From NCBI GenBank assembly GCA_030562195.1, contig JAUJPP010000005.1:25779106-25843105 (forward strand): a stretch of 64,000 bases of DNA. The letters run 5' to 3'. Origin of the DNA: Nipponacmea schrenckii. Taxonomy: Eukaryota; Mollusca; Gastropoda; Lottiidae. The notes beneath the pieces are model-generated. The model saw nothing but the letters and a program-made list of their open reading frames with translations, did not search any database and was not told the DNA's origin. Positions within the stretch are counted from its first letter, which is position 1; each line of letters starts with the position of its first letter. Of the stretch, positions 12,582 through 24,864 are shown one piece after another. The position numbers were made by a program, and so were the translations under genes.

Positions 12582-13510
12582 TATACGTCAACATATATTG
12601 TCGTCACACCTTTCCGTCGATCAGTTGGTCCGTCGGTCCGTCCGTCAACATTTGTTGTAGACACAATAGAAGCTACAATTTTCAATTGAATTGAATAAAA
12701 CTTAGTGTGAGTTTGATTAGGAAGATTTTTCGATATACGGTTTTTGAGTTATTGCCCCTGCCTCTATATTTGTTGTAGACACAATAAAGGCTACAATTTT
12801 CTTCGACGGTCAAGTTCGAATTTGAAGATTTTTCGATGAACGATTTTTGAGTTATTGCCCTTGACTTAGGTATTTAAAATGTGTGTACAATTTTCAATGG
12901 ATTTTAATGAAACTTGGTGTGATCATTGGAATTGATAAGACGGCGGCCAAATTCCAATTTAACGATTTTTTAATTGGACGGTTTTTTAGTTATTGCCCTT
13001 AACTTTCTAAAATCTTGTCAAAATTTTATTGTTGATGCTATAAATCTACAAGTTTTAATGGATTTTGATGAAACTTTGTGTGAGCATTGGAATTGATAAT
13101 AACTCACATTCAATGCTGAATTGAACATGAGTTTGCGGTAAAGAAGGGGTTTTACTGATTTTCAATACCATACTCATATCAATATAAGGAAATATTTTCC
13201 ATTGGTCTGGTTTTCAGTAAGATTCATCCTTGGGTGATTACACTCACACCAAATTTAATCAAAATCCATCAAGAAACCATCTTCTTTTTTCAATAGGGTT
13301 CAACTTAAAGTGATTACAAACACACACACTAAGTTTTATTAAAATACACTAGAACCCAGCTCTTTATGGTGTCCACAATAAATTAAACGCGACATACCAA
13401 ACATTTTTTGATTGGTTTTATTTTCAATAGGATTCATCCATAGGTGATTACAAATCAAATTTCGTTTGAATTTATCAAGTTGTAGACGGACATTAATGCG
13501 TGGGCGTATA
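12582..13510 (+). mobile_element. (GTCC)n/160-bp element downstream of receptor gene
   Basis: Head TATACGTCAACATATATTGTCGTC, then GTCGGTCCGTCCGTC, then four diverged monomers and a terminal GCGTGGGCGTATA. The 5' stem is damaged. The right part (13200-13500) contains repeated TTGGGTGATTACA-like text. No ORF of note. Confidence 0.6.
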
Positions 13511-13721
13511 AAAAATATATAACATGCCGTTAATGAAATAATAATATATATATGTAATGGCACAATGCTGTAACATGATATCGATATATATAATAATAGA
13601 CATCATAACAATATAAATCATAATATTCAACATAATACTCTTCATAATAATAATTATCATAAAAATATTATAATAAAATATAAAACTATTCTTTTTTTAA
13701 GTTGAATTGATAAAATTACCG

Positions 13722-13850
13722 TGGCCCATTTTTCTTTTTTTCTTCGACGTTTCTCAATGGTTTGAGAGAAGAAGAAATTGTGAAAATTCGAGAAACCGAC
13801 AATAAATAGAAAGGATGGAGGGAAACACAGAAACTTTAATTAGAAAGATG
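13722..13850 (-). repeat. Interspersed repeat, inverted relative to 26480-26637
   Basis: The block with GACGTTTCTCAATGGTTTGAG and CGAGAAACCGACAATA is the reverse complement of the block at 26480-26637, at roughly 85-90% by eye. In each case it directly abuts a (GTCC)n-type element. 13511-13721 and 13851-14040 are AT-rich with no gene I can see. Confidence 0.6.
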
Positions 13851-14040
13851 ACACAAAATACATAAAAATCACAAAAATTCATAAAAACAATAATTAAAAT
13901 TGTAAAAATAGTTAAAACATAAAATTAAATTTTCCAAAATATTATTTAAACACAAATAATTCAAAATAAAATCGCAAAAATTAATTTCCACCGCGGTTGA
14001 AAGTAATTTTTACTATTTCACTTTGAATTTTTTGTGCTTT

Positions 14041-17000
14041 TATACGCCCACATGAATATGTGGACGTATATTGTCGTCCCCCCTGTCCGTCGGTCCGTCG
14101 GTCCGTCGGTCCGTCCGTCAACATTTATTGTAGACACAATAGAAGCTACAATTTTCAATTGATTTGTATAAAACTTAGTGTGAGTATTAGTATTGATAAG
14201 ACGGCGGTCAAGTTCGATTTTGATGATTTTTCGATAAGCGGTTTGTTGGTTATTGCCCTTGCCTCAATATTTGCTGTAGACACAATAGAAGCTACATTTT
14301 CAATGGGTTTTAATGAAACTTGGTGTGAGCATTGGAATTGATAAGACAGCGGTCAAGTTCGACTTTGAAGATTTTTCGATGTACGGTTTTTAAGTTATTG
14401 CCCTTGACTTAGTTACCTCACATCAAAATTTATTGTTGATGCAATAGAAGCTACAATTTTCAATGTATTTGAATGAAACTTGGTATGAGCTTTGGAATTG
14501 ATAAGGCGGTGGTCCGGTATGAATTTGCCGATTTTTCGATGAAAAGTTTATGAGTAATTGCCCTTGACTAAGTAAAATTGTCTAGCAGACGACAGTCCAA
14601 CTCGCTAACCACTGAGCCATTCACCACGATAAACGGTTTTTGAGTTATTGTCCTTGACTTAGTTACATCACATCAAAATGTATTGTTGATCCAATAGAAG
14701 CTACAATTTGCAATGGATTTCAATGAAACTTGGTATGAGCATTGGAACAGATAAGGCAGTAGTCATGTCAGAATTTGACGATTTTTTCAATGAACAGTTT
14801 ATGAGTAATTGCCCTTGACTAAGAAAAATTGTGTTAAGGTTTTATTATGGGTGCAATAGAAGATACAATTTTCAATGGATTTTGACCTTGTCAAATTGTG
14901 TCAAAATTTTATTGTAGGTGAAATAGAGGCTACAATTTTATGAAACACAATCCCTGCCATAATTAATCATTCTTAATGCTTAATTCGGTGATAAACATTA
15001 GTACAGTAAAATCAACATTTGTAGGCTTAATTTGACATTTGTTCGCTAAATTCATAATTTGTTGTTAAAATTTTATCATTCGAATAAAGAATATTACTGA
15101 ACAAATTAACGATAAAGCCGAACTAATATTGCCCACTTCATAACGCCGAATGAAGTTTACCGAACAAATGTTGAAAAACATTTCTCGCATTCCATGAGAA
15201 CGATATCATTATGACGACATGTGGCGCTGCTCAATTTGAGTTAGGGCTTCGTTCCTATTTATTTGGTCAATTTTTATGGCCGGCCAGTGGCTGTGTACAA
15301 AGTAAAGAATCTTATTATGAATTCCAATTTGATAAAAAGCGAAGTTTTTAATCAAACTCTTGGTAATCTTTATTCATTGGAATGTGAGATTTTGAGATAA
15401 ATATGGTGCCTATACCATGCAATTTTTTCAAAATGGCCAATTTTTGTACAGTCCACAGTGATGGTGGTGGGACAGATAATTTGATGGAATTTACAAAATC
15501 CCAACCACATGGTTTCTTCAGACGTGTGAATATATCTAAAATTCCAATATAATAGTATTTTCATGCCAAGTTTAGGTACTGGCCAGATAAAGATGAAGAC
15601 TTGTTATGGCTCGTCGCCAATTTTTAACAGTCCACGCTGATGGTGGTGGGTCATAAAGGTCAGAAGCCACTATTTGGTCGGGATTCTGCCAATTCAAAAT
15701 TTATTCCCCACCACCATCAGCGTGGACTTTTCAAACAAAGGTCACTTTTTTCAAAAAAATTGCCATAAAGAGTCTCCATTACTGACTGGCCAGTCGCTAG
15801 ATTTGGCATGAAAATAAAATTTCATTGGAATTTTTTGGACTTTCATAGATGTGAAGGCACCACATGTGGTAGGGATTCTACCTATTCCATCAAAACTTAT
15901 GCCCCACCACCATCAGTGTGGACTGATAAAAAATTGGCCATATTTTATCAATTGGCCATGAAGAGTTTTCATCACTGACTGACCAGTCACTAAGCTTGGC
16001 ATGAAAATACCATTACTTTAGAATTTTGGGGATATTCACAGGTCTGAAGGCGCCATGTGGTTGGGATTCTGCCAATTCCATCAAAATTTATGCCCGACCA
16101 CCATCACCGTGGACTGTTAAAAAATTGGCCATGAAGAGTCTTCATCACTGACTGACCAGTCACTAAGTTTGGCATGAAAATACCATTTCTTTGGAATTTT
16201 GGGGATATTCAAAGGTCTGAAGGCGCCATGTGGCTGGGATTCTGCCAATTCCATCAAAACATATAGCCCACCACCATCAGAGTGGACTATTCAAAAAATT
16301 GGCTATTTTTCTAAGATTGGCCATGACGAGTCTTCGTCTCGAACTGGCCAGTAACTAAGCTTGTCATGAAAATACTTTTATATTGGAATTTTCGATATCT
16401 TCAAAGGTCTGAAGAAACCATGTAGTTGGGAATTTGCTAATTCCATCAAAATATCTGTCCCACAACCATCACTGTGGACTGTACAAAAATTGGCCATTTT
16501 TCAAAACATTTCCTGGTATAGGCACCATATTTATCTCAAAATCTTACATTCCAATGAATAAAGAGAACCAAGAGTTTGGTTAAAAACTTCGCTTTTTATC
16601 ATAGAATTGGAATTCATAATAAGATTCTTTACTTTGTACACAGCCACTGGCCGGCCATAAAAAATGGCGAAACAAATAGGAACGAAGCCCTAACTAAAAT
16701 TGAGCAGCGCCACATGTCGTCATAATGATATCGTTCTCATGAAATGCGAGAAATGTTTTTCAACATTTGTTCGGTAAACTTCATTCGGCGTTATGAAGTG
16801 GGCAATATTAGTTCGGCTTTATCGTTAATTTGTTCAGTAATATTCTTTATTCGAATGATAAAATTTTAACAACAAATTATGAATTTAGCGAACAAATGTC
16901 AAATTAAGCCTACAAATGTTGATTTTACTGTACTAATGTTTAACACCGAATTAAGCATTAAGAATGATTAATTATGGCAGGGATTGTCTTCCATACAATT

Positions 17001-17560
17001 TTGAATAGATTTTGATGAGCATTGGAATTGATAAGGCGGTGGTCAAGTTCGAATTTGACGATATTTCGATGAACACATTATGAGTAATTGTTCTTGACAA
17101 ATTAAATTGTGTACAATTTTCAATGGGTTTTAATGAAACTTGGTATGAATATTGAAATGGATAAAACGACAGTCAAGTTTGAAATTGACAATTCTTCAAT
17201 GAACGTCTTTTGAGTTATTGCCCTTAAAATTGCGTCAAAATTTTATTATGGTATCAAAAAGAAGCTCCAATTTTCAAAGGATTTTGATGAAACTTGGCGT
17301 AAGCATTGGAATTTATAAGAATGTAGTCAATTTCGGTTTTTGACTTATTGCCCTTGACTTTGTAAAATTTCGTCAATTTTTTTTGTAGGTGCAAAAGAAG
17401 ATACTATTTTTAATAGATTTTGATGAAACTTGGTATGAGTATTAATATACTCGATAAGATTGTTGTCAAGTTTGAATTTGACGATTTTCCATGATCTGTT
17501 TTTGAGTAATTGCCTTTGACTTACATAGAAGATGCAGGTTCAAAGGATTGTGACGAAATT
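14041..17560 (+). repeat. Long (GTCC)n/160-bp element carrying a nested foldback
   Basis: Canonical head at 14041 (TATACGCCCACATGAATATGTGGACGTATA as a stem-loop, then GTCCGTCGG runs), followed by monomers spaced about 146-160 bp. The array continues after the nested transposon at 16994 through ~17560. A tRNA-like fragment (14582-14628, reverse strand, A-box type TGGCTCAGTGGTTAG) interrupts one monomer. 17560-17815 is AT-rich non-coding. Confidence 0.65.
14941..16993. mobile_element. Foldback transposon with ~650-bp inverted arms
   Basis: The left arm (14941 to ~15600) is the reverse complement of the right arm (~16335 to 16993), with strong identity over at least the outer 490 bp. Termini read TGAAACACAATCCCTGCC on the left and TGGAAGACAATCCCTGCC (reverse complement) on the right. 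TACAATTTT flanks both sides (14931-14939 and 16994-17002), a probable 9-bp target duplication, and the host monomer text resumes correctly on the right. The core (15600-16335) is ~195-bp tandem repeats with CCACCACCATCA and GGCCATGAAGAG. No transposase ORF. 9-bp duplication and long arms suit Mutator or foldback classes. Confidence 0.8.
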
Positions 17561-17814
17561 TGGTGCAAGCAATGGCATTGAAAAAATATTCAATAAAGCT
17601 TTCTTATGTATTTATCTTTATCTTGTACCATTCTGTGCCCTTCAATTCTCAATGGATCTTTTTAAATTTTGGTATGTATTTCAATGTCAACATAGAGCCC
17701 AGGTTCTCAATTTTGTTTTGCCAATTACCACTAAGAGAATTTCCAATCGAGCCTTTCACACCTCGAGACTTGAGAACATAATATATTATACGTGACGTAA
17801 TATAATATTATGTG

Positions 17815-17935
17815 AGAAGAGACCATTTATCTTTAGACATAATAAATTCTCAACAAAACCACAACTCCGGATATGCAAATGCTGGAATTCCGCACTCTGC
17901 ACCCTGTGAATTCACCCCCATTTGAGAACCGTTGA
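17815..17935 (-). repeat. Interspersed repeat, inverted relative to 27960-28160
   Basis: AGACCATTTATCTTTA, CTCAACAAAACCACAACTCC and the text to CATTTGAGAACC reappear in reverse complement at 27960-28160, where a C/G-run insertion interrupts it. Its class is unknown. 17936-18490 shows no gene; at 18129 there is a stub of the TATACGCCCAC head. Confidence 0.6.
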
Positions 17936-18492
17936 CATAGAGTGTATCCCTATTGATTTTGGTGATGATTGGAAAAGTTTTGCGACTGTTTAATTCTTTA
18001 TAATGGATATAAATATATAAATCAATAGAAAGACTGATAAATGCCATCTAGTACAGTTACACATACTAATGTTCAGATGAGTACGAGATAAAAATAAATT
18101 CACAAAAATTCATGTTTTAACTATTTTTATACGCCCACGCCCACGTCTTATACGACTTATTTTGCATTTGTGTCTAGACGCAGATGAAAACTTTTTCAGA
18201 TACGCCAAAACGATTTGTACGGGTCTAATTTTCATTCATGCAAAAGTCCCTTAAAAATATTTTCCGTAAGTCGTCCATGTGATAATACTGACATTCAAGC
18301 TTACTCAAGTATTTTATAAAAATAATCTTGGACAGGAGCATATAAAACTATCTTTTGACCAATCAAAAGCCTTCAAAAGCGCATGAAATCAAAGGCCTGT
18401 GCATGCGCAATACAGAAATTTCGTTGATGAAGGAAATTGCATTTTGGTTTTATTGCTTCGTTAATGTGCCTCATCATAGTTTTTAAACTGAA

Positions 18493-18663
18493 ATGGATAC
18501 TCAAGAAAGCATTTTTTTGCCTACTCAATTGACTATTATTATTTTACTTGTTCTAATGTCCCTTGGAATCTTTCTTGAACTTCATCTTTTGCAAAAAATA
18601 TACCAGCGTTGGACAGCTTTATTTTTACATTGGACACCCGATGTAGAACGTCTTTTGCGTTAA
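18493..18663 (+). CDS. Possible 56-residue membrane micropeptide ORF
   Basis: An ATG-to-TAA frame encodes MDTQESIFLPTQ, then a hydrophobic run (LTIIILLVLMSLGIFLELHLL), then a basic/aromatic tail ending VERLLR. The layout, one N-out TM helix and a short tail, is credible for a micropeptide, but the length could arise by chance and no splice or promoter context settles it. It lies ~350 bp upstream of the PWWP-like exons; a link is not shown. Confidence 0.2.
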   Translation: MDTQESIFLPTQLTIIILLVLMSLGIFLELHLLQKIYQRWTALFLHWTPDVERLLR

Positions 18664-19015
18664 ATCTTGTGAGTATAACTTTTAAAATTCTTTCTATTCA
18701 TTCAGTTGTTGTATTCAATTAACCAGATGTAACTACTTTGGCTTTTATCGAGAGGAGCATATGCATTTTTTTCCGTAACTTTTCAGTGAGTAGAGTTAAA
18801 CCATCAGTGACCTTTTGCATGTGGGCCTACTTTCGAGAAAATCTCTGTGGGCGTACTTATGACGCTATCCAGTACATCCCGGACAGAATTCGAATGCTCT
18901 GGTACGACTGTTTTGGTTAGAAAAATCTGTGCAGAACAGACAGATTAGGAGTCTCGAGTACGGCCGTACATGTATGCCTACTCAACGTCATAATAATAAT
19001 TTATATCTTTTGAAG

Positions 19016-19362
19016 GTAGGATACAACAACAACATGTTTGCTTGGGCAAAACTTAGAAACACACCTATCCTTTGGCCTGCGAAGGTGCTACATTATGGAT
19101 TGATTGCTGCACGTGTATTTGTGAAGAGTGACAACTCAGAGTGAGTAATTTTTGTAAATTTCTTCAAAATAACAAATAGAAATCTTGATCCGCAATGCTT
19201 CAAGGACACATCCTATAATTATAATAATATGGACTATACCATAACATTTTAAAGAAATGCAATTTTCATCATTAACTACTTAATGAATTGTATTCCAGAT
19301 TTGATGTAAAATTATCGAATTTATTACCTTTTACTCCCGAAGGAAATATTAAAACTAGGGGT
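19016..19362 (+). CDS. PWWP-like domain exons (partial gene)
   Basis: Two exons with compatible phase: 19016-19140 (acceptor TTTTGAAG, donor GTGAGT) and 19299 to ~19360 (acceptor TATTCCAG). Together they read VGYNNNMFAWAKLRNTPILW, then PAKVL, ARVFVKSDNSE, then FDVKLSNLLPFTPEGN. The FAWAKL...WPAKV core and the LLPFTPE end match the PWWP chromatin-reader fold (usual VWAKxxGxPxWPAxV). Upstream and downstream exons are not found, and the next kilobase is unreliable. It may be the N-terminal part of the recombinase-like gene that follows, or a separate fragment. Confidence 0.5.
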
Positions 19363-19819
19363 ATTGGTATGACAGCTTATATTACAGTTCAGTTTCAATT
19401 TCACGTATTCAAAAGGCACAAACATACACCTATTTTTATAATTGCCCATATTAAGGCTAAGTCATCTTTTCCAATTATAGAGGCTTCATTGCAAACCTTT
19501 TAACCGTTATTTAGTATGTTTGTTCCTTGATTTATCTTTAATTAAATTATGTTGAGTTAATGTTATGTTATGTTAAATATTATCAATTAGAATTATAATC
19601 ATTATTATACTTTGATTCGTAATCTGTTTTATTTATATTTTACCTTTTTGATTATTATTTTGTAAACTTATTATTTCTGTTCCGACCTTTCGTTTAATAC
19701 ATTTTGCAATAATAATTTTTTTTATCCTTTTATCACTTAGGCTCATTTATTCTTTTGAGAAGTTATTCCCTGTATTTCCTTATGGTTAAATTCATGTGTA
19801 TTCTCACCCAAAATAGTAA

Positions 19820-20870
19820 TATTTATATTATAAAATTGGGCCCCAAAGGGTATTATATTTGGGGAAGGGGTTATTGAAAATTATATATTTTAAGGGGGTT
19901 ACCTGGGTTTAAATTTTTGGAAAAATTACCGGGCTAAAATTTGTTTGATTAGGGAAAAGGGGGAAATTCGGGAAATGGTGTGATGAGGAAATTGGGGAAA
20001 ATGGAAAAATTTGTAAAATTTGTGGGTTTTTGGGAAGGAGAAAAATTGCGAAAAGGGGATGATGGGGTTTTAAAGAAAAAAAATTGCAAATTGTAAAATT
20101 TTTGGGAAACAAAAAAATTTTTTAATAAATTTTAGGGAGAAATTAGGGAAAGGGTGAGAGGGGTTTGGGGAAAGAAATTGTTTTTTGGAAAATTATTTAA
20201 TTTTAGGGGAAAATTAGGGAAAAGGGAATAAATAGGAAACCCAAAACTTTTTTGGGGAAGATTGTTCAAGGGGAAAAAGAGGAATTTGATGTTTGTTGTT
20301 TAAACCCTTATTGGTTAAAAATTAAGGCCATTCTTTAAAAAAAAATTAAATTTGGGAAAGGAAAATTTGGTTTAAAAAGGGGTTAAATTAAAAAAATTTG
20401 TTGGAAAAGGGAAATTTAAAAAACATGTTTGGAATAAAAGGGAATTTTTGAAAAATTTTTTAAAATCCCAAAAAAATTGTTTTTTTTTTTAAATTTTCCC
20501 AAAAAATGAAGGGTTATAATCCTAGAAAGAAAATTTATAACAAAAATTTTCCAGAAAAATGTTTCTAAAAAAAAGGGTAATTCTAAGTTTAAAATGGGAT
20601 GGATTTAGGAAAATTTTTTTAAAAAATTTTAATTTGGGAAAAAGGGAAAATTTGGGTTCGAAATTTTGAGATGGGAAAAAATTGGAAGAGGAAATTTAGG
20701 ACTGAAAAATGCTGCTGTTTTAATAAAGGTATTAAGGGACAAATTTAAAAGGCCCAAAAGGGGAAATAAAATGGGGTTTTAAAAAATTTTTCCCAAAAGG
20801 GTAAGAAATTTTTTTAAAAAAATTTATTGCAAAAAATTATTAAATTTTTTGGGAAGGGGAAAAAATTAGA
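19820..20870. other. Low-information, homopolymer-smeared sequence (probable assembly artefact)
   Basis: For about 1 kb the text consists almost wholly of short runs of A, G and T (AAAA, TTTT, GGGG) with few C, few dinucleotide transitions and no period. It differs sharply from the AT-rich DNA on both sides. No ORF, tandem unit or terminal repeat explains it. It looks like uncorrected noisy-read consensus or gap fill. 19363-19819 before it is ordinary AT-rich DNA without a gene. Confidence 0.6.
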
Positions 20871-20875
20871 TAAAA

Positions 20876-23819
20876 GTGGTGACAAATTTGATAGATTTAA
20901 GAGTCCTTGGAGATAATGAAAATAACAAAAAGGTTCTTGAAGATAAAAAGGGATTACTACTTCTAAGAAGAGGCCCTGTTAAAGAGTTCACTATAGATGA
21001 CTTTGGACCCTGCCCAAACTGTCAAGATTGGGTTTCCAAATCAAACATTAAACGCCATCAGAAAACCTGTGTAGGTATAGATAACGCCTTGGGAGTTCAA
21101 AGTAAACGAAATTTGTTATTGCAGTCAGATATTTATTGTGGTCGTTTTACATCTTGCGCATCAAAGATGTTGACGGAGGAAGTTTTTGCAATAATGACTG
21201 TGGATAAAATTTCTCAAATTGCCCAGAATGACCCTCTGATAGTAGCACTAGGGGATTTCTGGTTGCGACAAAACATAGATAATGCCCTAAAGAGAGCCCA
21301 ATACGCATCTCAAAGAATGCGGCTTGCAGCGAGAACCAAAAATAGTGCTGAAATGACAATGTGGGACTTTCTTACACCATCACATTTTGATGATATTGTA
21401 AATGCTTCACTGGAGATTGCCTTACCAATGATGGATGATGAAGAGCAACTAAAATCGCCCTCAAACTGTCTTAAATTAAAGTACGATTTGATTCGTCTCA
21501 CAAACTTCAAATGGAGTTTTATTGTTAAAAAAACCTTGAAAATAGTCAACGAAAAGATTGTAAAAATATTTTGAAACTCATGTCTGTGGAATACAAAACT
21601 AGGGTGACGAAACTAGGCTACGCAGTTTTAATGAGAAGATCTTTCACAAAATCGAAGCAAATCCCAACACCTTCTGACATTGAGTTGTTAAACAGACACG
21701 TTCATGCAAAAATAAGTACAATCCTGTTAACCCTTCAAATTTTAAACGAATTGTCTCACTAGTGCAGTGTCTTTTGGCTCAGCTACAATAAACGAAGATC
21801 GGGTGAAATAGATGCAATAAGGTGAGAAGTAATTTCAATTACATAGGTTGTGTTTTTAAGTTTTAATTAAGTCCTAGAATTTTCCTGTTCTGTCAATAAC
21901 TAAGAATAAAATAGACAAATACTAGCTTAATCTTTAAATGAAATTTAGTAAAGGTGTTTGATGAAGATAAACAAATTCTTATCAAATACAATTACTAACT
22001 TTATTTGAGCGACGTTTCAACCAGCGTTCTCTGGTCTTTATCAAACGATCATCATTGCTTGTATTCCATAAAATTTTGTAAATACTAGATCATTTATTAT
22101 TTATTTTCAGCATCAACAATTTTCGTTCAAGAAGGAAAGAGCTCAGTGATGTTGATAAAAGCTTAATAGGAGATTTAACAGCTTTAGAAAAACACTTACT
22201 AGAATCTCAAGATTTAATGATAGTGAGAGGGAAGGTAAGTTTGACATTATGATTCTTGACTGTTTATTTGTTATTTGAAATGCATGACTGTATAGAATTT
22301 TATATAAAATTTTATGTGTTTTATGTTTTTCAGGTGGAAGGGGATTTCCCAAGTTATCATTCCACGAGATTGCCATAAACCACTAGAATTTCTATCAAAA
22401 AGATAGGTTAGAGCCAAGGCAAACATTAAGGACGTCAATCTATATTTGTTTCCGAATAGCTGTAAGTACATCATTATCTCAGAAACCAGTTGTTAAGTTT
22501 TATTAGTCACTTGTGAAAAGCATCACATTGTATATGTATGAAAGATAATTTTAGTACAAACATTTAGAATTGTGTTGAAGATAACTGTTACTTGACATGT
22601 CCTCAAAACAAAAGGTTCATGTATGATTTTTTTTATTTTTGATACATATATTTCTGAATAGATAATTAGCTACAAAAATAATAAAATAGACTCTGCTTAT
22701 AAAAAAAAGTACATTTACCTTAAACTATTTTAGCCATTGGAGCTGCTCGAAGTTATGAATCCTTGAAGACATTAACCAGTGAACTCAATTTACAACATCC
22801 AGAAAACATAACCAGTGTTACAATGAGAAAATACACGGCTACACTTTCTCAAGTAGGTACCCGAATTTACTTATTATTTTCTTCATTTACAATTGTTTAG
22901 GACACTTCAAAAAATCCTTTATTTTGCCAAAAAAACAAAATCATCTCAAGTATAAATACTATACTTTAATATATCAACTATTTTCCAGGTTATTAACTTA
23001 GATACCCAGCAGCTAGACTGGCTCTGTAAACATTTGGGGCACACTAAGAGAGTCCACCAAGAACACTCCCAAAACAATGTCAGGGTTTTTAGAACGTGTT
23101 AAAGTAAGCAAATTGTTACTGGTTCAAGATTTAAACCTTACGAAAAACTTTGCTGGGAAAAAATTGGATGACATAACATTTGAAGGTTAGTAGTTTATAG
23201 AATACATAATTTGATAATGCGAATTCAAATAGCATTGTAATGCTAATGCAAAATGTGGTTTATCAATGAGTTACAGAAATAACAATTAGATTTGAATCTA
23301 TTTCCTTTAAAGATGTTTTCCACTATGATACAATCTAGGAAACTGAATGTTAGATTTTCATTTATTTTGTTTTTGTGTAATCTTGTAATAGAATTTGATA
23401 AGAATTAAAAATTCAAAGCATTTTTAATTTGTTTTAAATTTCTTTTTCAATTCTTCAGATGTTTTGTCAGAAAAGATGCCGAGAGAGAATATTGAGACTT
23501 CAGAACATGAAACCATAGAAATGAATCCAAATATTGTTGAGGCAGAACAACCTGCAACCGTTCCCAAGAAAAGAAAAATTTCAGAAGAGGAAGAATCTTC
23601 TGATAATGATTTACCCACCATGACAAAAGCGCCCAAGAAAAAGAAGGGGGGAAAACAAAATGCAAACGAATCAGGTGGACGGCTGAACAAACTACTGAAA
23701 TCTTTAAATTTTTCAAAAAGCGCCTTAAATCTAAAACTACACCACGGAAACCAGAATGCATAAATATTATGGCAAAAAGTAAATTCTTAAAAGATAAACA
23801 TTATACAGATATTATTTAA
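20876..23819 (+). pseudogene. Tyrosine-recombinase-like multi-exon gene with frameshifts
   Basis: Exons: ~20876-21821, 22111-22234, 22334-22461, 22734-22852, 22989-23185, 23459-23819. Exon 1 has a CPNCQDW...HQKTC zinc finger, a helical domain (RMRLAARTKN, WDFLTPSHF), then KRRSGEID, comparable to the first catalytic Arg region. Exon 4 has SVTMRKYTATLSQ, resembling the second Arg box, and exon 5 has LGHTKRVHQEH, where the nucleophile Tyr is expected. The C-terminal exon is basic (PKKRKISEEEE). Reading requires frame changes at an A run (~21527), near 21775, at ~22340, after the GHTKRVHQEH box (~23060) and at a G run (~23645); TAG interrupts exon 3. The family is widespread in invertebrate and fish genomes and is Crypton-like in my view. 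Pseudogene or assembly indels both possible. Confidence 0.65.
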
Positions 23820-24860
23820 AAAATTTCGAATATTAATCACAAATAAGTTAAGTCATGGAAACTGTTAAAATGAGTGTGATTTTTGTTAGTTTTAAAAGGA
23901 CTGTGGTTTTATTAATCCTGTTTTTTTTGGAAAAAGTTGGAATATTTTAAAAGGTGTATTTAAGCTTAATGCGGTAGAAGTTGCTTAATCGCAGTAGACT
24001 ATAGATGTTCAATCATTCAGACACTAACTCTTAATTACATCCATTACGTGTAAGGAAATGTTACTTACAATTAAAATATGTTTATTTCAGTTACTGTTGC
24101 CTTTGCTTACAAAATAAATTATATATTAACAACATTTTTATGTATTAACATTTGTTAAGCTTAAAACTATCATCACTGATTAACAACAATTTGCAAAACA
24201 CAAATACAAGTATGGTCATCGAAACATACATGAGTGAAGTGAGGGCATGCAGTGAAAATAAAAAGGGGAAAATTTAGATTTTAAGCCCTGACTTGCAAAG
24301 ATGAACATAAAATAAAGGAATTTTGACGTTTGGAATAACGTCTGTTAAATCTGTTTCAAAATTTCAGTATTAGCCAAAAGACCTTTATAATCGAAATAGT
24401 CTGATAAAGACGAAAGTCCCATAGGGAAACACCTCCTAACAATAAAAACAAATAAAGACACGGTAGCTCATATCCATGTTATATTAGCGGAACATGTGGT
24501 CAAAGGGGAGATAAAATTCTGGTTTGTCAAGATACGCAAAGTTACACAAGAAAATGTTTTTTTTTTTCTGCAAATCAATTATTTCAAGTACGAAAAGTCA
24601 CACAAGCAGAGCAAAAATGAAAATTGCGAACAGTCTCTTAAGCAGCTGAAATGAACAAAAGTTGAAGTATGTGGTCAAAGAGAGACAATTTTCGTCAAAT
24701 ATGGTCCAGAAAAAAAAGCAGCCTAACCTTAGTCGCACAAGAAAAAAAGAAAAGCCCCATAAAATTTAATGACAAAAGACTCTTAATGTACCAATCGCAA
24801 GAATCGATTAAAAGTCCCCAAAGGTGAGGTCTCACAAGAAAAAGTATCTAAAGGTAGCAT
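23820..24860. other. Intergenic, no gene seen
   Basis: AT-rich sequence with poly-T and poly-A tracts. I see no ORF with domain content, no exon-like islands and no terminal repeats here. Confidence 0.5.
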
Positions 24861-24864
24861 TCGT

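Noticed and set aside
14582..14628. tRNA gene candidate (reverse strand)
   Set aside because: Only an A-box half is present with no B box or matched stem; a SINE fragment.
23424..23761. Minus-strand ORFs over the basic exon
   Set aside because: Complement of the lysine/glutamate-rich exon on the plus strand; no independent features.
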